51,860 nucleotides of DNA. Origin: Thermoplasmatota archaeon (lineage in GTDB: Archaea > Thermoplasmatota > JAKEGO01 > JANQNJ01). The translations under genes and the position numbers were made by a program. A model generated the notes under the pieces. That model ran no database searches and was not told the origin of the DNA. It saw only the letters and a list, made by a program, of their open reading frames with translations. How positions within the stretch are numbered: position 1 is the stretch's first letter; each line of letters begins with the position of its first letter. Below are positions 49,470 to 51,860 of this stretch, piece after piece. The stretch covers positions 1 to 51,860 of the forward strand of contig JANQNJ010000012.1 in assembly GCA_028279645.1 (NCBI GenBank). Reading direction: 5' to 3'.

Positions 49470-49982
49470 ATGATATGGTCAGTGAGCCCGAACTACCCCA
49501 AGCTGCTGGACGAGGCCGAGAGCCTGCCTGACATATTCGAGGTCGTGAAGAAGGCTGTACGCCGGGTGCTTAACAGGAGCCGGGGCGGCCTGATGCTCGG
49601 ACTCGCCAACCTCGGCAATCAGCCCAACGGCTTCTTCGGCGGGTTCCACTACGTCGGGTCGAATGTCATCGTCATCAACAGGATCCCGCTTGAACGTATC
49701 CGACAGACCGACCCCGAACTGTACAAACCCTACGTGTTCCACGTCCTGCTCCACGAGTACATCCACACATTGGGCTTCCTCGACGAGAAGGAGGTCAGGA
49801 GGATCGCCCTCGATATCTCCCGGCAGCTGTTCGGAGATGATCATCTGACGACGCAGGTCGCCGCCGATCCGAGACAGTTCTTCCCCAACCTGGCATTCCC
49901 CTACGTCGGCTGGCAGCCGGACGGCGTCGGCATCGAGCTCGTGGAGGGCTTCGACAGGTCCAGCGTCTCCTATATCGGATGA
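49470..49982 (+). CDS. Predicted zinc metallopeptidase (HExxH)
   Basis: 170 residues from ATG 49470 (GTG 49482 is an alternative; both follow GAAGAGGAA). VLLHEYIHTLGFLDEKEVRR (about 107-126) gives HExxHxxG. No TM helix or signal peptide is seen, so it should act in the cytosol. It lacks a visible third ligand of the classic spacing. The function is unknown. Confidence 0.65.
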   Translation: MIWSVSPNYPKLLDEAESLPDIFEVVKKAVRRVLNRSRGGLMLGLANLGNQPNGFFGGFHYVGSNVIVINRIPLERIRQTDPELYKPYVFHVLLHEYIHTLGFLDEKEVRRIALDISRQLFGDDHLTTQVAADPRQFFPNLAFPYVGWQPDGVGIELVEGFDRSSVSYIG

Positions 49983-50092
49983 GCATCGGCACTGTCCCTG
50001 TGATCCTTATCTACTTCAACAGTTTGCTCGGCCGCGCGTACGCGGGCCGGGGAAGTTATACATTCAGATGGGTTGGTGGATGCGAGGTCGAC

Positions 50093-51151
50093 CTAGAGCC
50101 AGAAATGCTTTATTATCCCGATGACGGAGACCGCGGCTGTGATCGCAACGGCTGCCACCTTGGCCCATGAGATTGGTTTGTATCCGTGCAGTTCACCCGT
50201 CTGTCCATTGATCAGGAAGTGGTACAGCTTGCCTTTGTAAATGTAGGAGGCTGTCCATATCGGCAGGAGTATGTGCTTGTAGGTGATGTCGCTGAACTTC
50301 GTGTTGACATTGAGGTTCCTGTATGTGTCTCCGGGAACGTCGTTCCCGCATCGTTTGTACTCGTCCTTCTTGACGTTGTCCTTGGCGATGTACCATCCCT
50401 GCCTCACTCCGATGGAGTACTCCTCCGCAAGCCATCCGCTGAGATACTCCGGTTTGTAGGTGACAAGACCGTCGAGGTGGAACGGGTAGATCTCGAACAT
50501 GAGGTGGTAGTCGATACCCTTCGAGGCCACTATCAGCTGGTCGTCGTAGAACCCCTTTCGAGATCCGGAGGACGGATACCAGCGGACCTTCCTTACCCGT
50601 CTGGTCTTGCTGACCCTTTCTCCGTTCTCCCAGGTGGTGTAGGACTCCGTCTCGTAGTAGTAGTCGCCGCTGGTCGCCGTCCACTCCGAATAGGTGTGAC
50701 AGTCATAGGTCCAGAACGGTGTGTATATCCCCTTCAGCTTGTCCAGACGGGCGACCTTCTTGAGGTTCCCTGGTCTGAAGAACCCGCGGCCGATCCAATG
50801 GAAGTAGAGGGTCCTGGCCTCGTCGTGGTCGATCCTGAACGGCACCAGGTTCTCCGGAGTGATGATGTCCTCGTGCTGCGGCAGCCTCTTGATCATGGGC
50901 GAATCGCAGAAGGCGCATTCATCGGCCAGTTCGACACCGAGGACCGTTGTGGCACCACAGCTTTCGCACTTGATCGTCGTCGCCTTCCTCTCCCATCCGG
51001 TCCTCGATGGGACCTCGTCAAGGCGATGTTCAACTATCGGGTCCTTGACCCTTTCCACTCGTACCATGGTGCCGCAATATGGGCACTTCATCGCCTGCTC
51101 GTCGGCATCGAACTCCAGGTGGGCTCCGCATCCATCGCAATCGAACTGCAT
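50093..51151 (-). CDS. Zinc-ribbon protein with large unassigned C-terminal domain
   Basis: 352 residues from the ATG read from 51151 (GGGAGA just upstream); the track start adds 23 residues. Two zinc ribbons: FDCDGCGAHLEF ... CPYCG (about 3-27) and IKCESCGATTVLG ... CAFCDS (about 60-83). A long beta-rich middle (IGRGFFRPGNLKK, YTPFWTYDCHTY, KHILLPIWTASYIYK) follows, ending with a TM helix near the C-terminus (VAAVAITAAVSVIGIIKHFW). Similar proteins in bacteria and archaea are called TFIIB-type zinc-ribbon proteins without a proven role. Confidence 0.65.
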   Translation of the reverse strand: MQFDCDGCGAHLEFDADEQAMKCPYCGTMVRVERVKDPIVEHRLDEVPSRTGWERKATTIKCESCGATTVLGVELADECAFCDSPMIKRLPQHEDIITPENLVPFRIDHDEARTLYFHWIGRGFFRPGNLKKVARLDKLKGIYTPFWTYDCHTYSEWTATSGDYYYETESYTTWENGERVSKTRRVRKVRWYPSSGSRKGFYDDQLIVASKGIDYHLMFEIYPFHLDGLVTYKPEYLSGWLAEEYSIGVRQGWYIAKDNVKKDEYKRCGNDVPGDTYRNLNVNTKFSDITYKHILLPIWTASYIYKGKLYHFLINGQTGELHGYKPISWAKVAAVAITAAVSVIGIIKHFWL

Positions 51152-51267
51152 TCTCCCGTTGATGACAATGCCTTTTGGATGCTTATCATTTTCTACATAT
51201 GTCGGCGGGGAAACCTCCAACGAAGGGGTTATATCCGAAATCGGCGATCGAGTTACGGAGATATTGC

Positions 51268-51860
51268 ATGGGAACGAAGCCTACCACGGCATCACGGACC
51301 GTCCTGCAGATCATAATCATTATCACGATCGCCTTGCTGATCGTCATACCCGTCATTGCACTTACCCGAACCGTCAGCGATGAGGCTCCGACCTTCGACG
51401 AGGTGGACATCGACGGGAAGCGCATCGATCTCGAGGATCATATCGGTGACAGGGTCATCGTCCTGGACTTCATGTTCACCGACTGCACAGGCTGCAAGGC
51501 GCAGATGCCGATCCTGGTCGATATCGAGGACCAGTTCGGCGATGATATCCTGATGGTCACCCTGGACGTGTACCATGGGGATTCAAAGGACGACGTCGAC
51601 GAATTCAGGGACGAGTACAACGCCGATTGGTCGTTCGTTCTCGCTGCTGGCACGTCGATCCCGACAGATTTCGAGGTGACGGAGACCCCGATGATCGTGA
51701 TCATAGATCTGGAGGGCAGGATATCGTTCAGGGAATCGGGGGTCACCAGTGAGAAGGTCCTCGAGGAGGAGATCGAGGATGCCATGGAGACGAGGTCCGA
51801 TCTCGGATGGATGATCGTCGTCGAGCTTATCCTTCTGATCCTCATGATCGGGCTGATCTA
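51268..51860 (+). CDS. TlpA/thioredoxin-like protein, 3' truncated by the window
   Basis: Not in the track because the frame runs off the end. From ATG 51268 (ACGGAGATATTGC) about 197 residues are visible. One TM helix (about 13-33) is followed by a thioredoxin fold with CTGCKAQMP (about 72-80), DIEDQFGDDILMVTLDVY and TPMIVIIDLEG (about 142-152). A second hydrophobic segment starts at the end (LGWMIVVELILLILMIG). A CcdA/DsbD-type extension is plausible. It would reduce or oxidise protein thiols outside the cell. Confidence 0.75.
   Translation, partial: MGTKPTTASRTVLQIIIIITIALLIVIPVIALTRTVSDEAPTFDEVDIDGKRIDLEDHIGDRVIVLDFMFTDCTGCKAQMPILVDIEDQFGDDILMVTLDVYHGDSKDDVDEFRDEYNADWSFVLAAGTSIPTDFEVTETPMIVIIDLEGRISFRESGVTSEKVLEEEIEDAMETRSDLGWMIVVELILLILMIGLI

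Overview
The window looks like a chromosome segment of a moderately GC-rich Thermoplasmata-type euryarchaeon. The evidence is archaeal: Trm1, THEP1-type NTPase, archaeal RPA-like OB-fold protein, AlaX, DUF531, an FmdE-domain protein, a PGF-CTERM surface protein, TATA boxes, strong GGAGGTGAT-type ribosome binding sites, and frequent GTG/TTG starts. This assignment is inference from gene content, not from a marker-gene tree.

Layout. 1-6,600: truncated acidic protein, a PGF-CTERM surface protein, a DUF4258/zinc-finger-AbrB toxin-antitoxin pair, an RPA-like protein, a GNAT, two convergent DUF6015-like paralogues and a THEP1-Trm1 operon. 6,600-14,700: a 1,299-aa membrane-anchored beta-helix protein with two cytoplasmic winged helices, three small genes, an FmdE-domain protein and a 782-aa membrane-anchored metzincin-like protease. 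Three intergenic regions here and upstream carry a degenerate ~23-bp repeat. 14,900-18,650: an operon-like run of small membrane and zinc-ribbon proteins.

18,700-24,700 is the standout region. A solo IS200-type TnpA is followed by an array in which AT-rich ORFs, all on the + strand, alternate with a GC-rich, structured repeat of 225-226 bp (four full copies, two internally deleted copies, and a 19-bp remnant on the left). Each repeat starts at or inside the stop region of one ORF and ends 14-17 bp (50 bp in one case) before the next start. This is the architecture of an integron cassette array, but the repeat does not look like attC and no integrase is present. The cargo is four membrane or secreted proteins, one frameshifted membrane protein and a RelE-type toxin-antitoxin module. 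I consider this the best candidate for an undescribed system.

24,870-37,600: accessory genes dominated by lipoproteins, zinc-ribbon and small membrane proteins, cupins, a helical-repeat/DUF531 fusion and a PadR regulator. The PadR gene is divergent from a His/Cys-rich small protein, with four palindromic operator-like sites between them. 37,700-51,860: msrB-msrA, AlaX, RibD-like reductase, GNATs, tandem zinc-ribbon/PH-like membrane paralogues, an archaemetzincin-like membrane protease, Asp/Glu racemase, UspA, a further zincin, a large zinc-ribbon protein and a truncated TlpA-like thiol-redox protein. A zinc-ribbon leader (CxxC ... RWYCYxCxxYL) recurs in four chromosomal genes and in one cassette gene.
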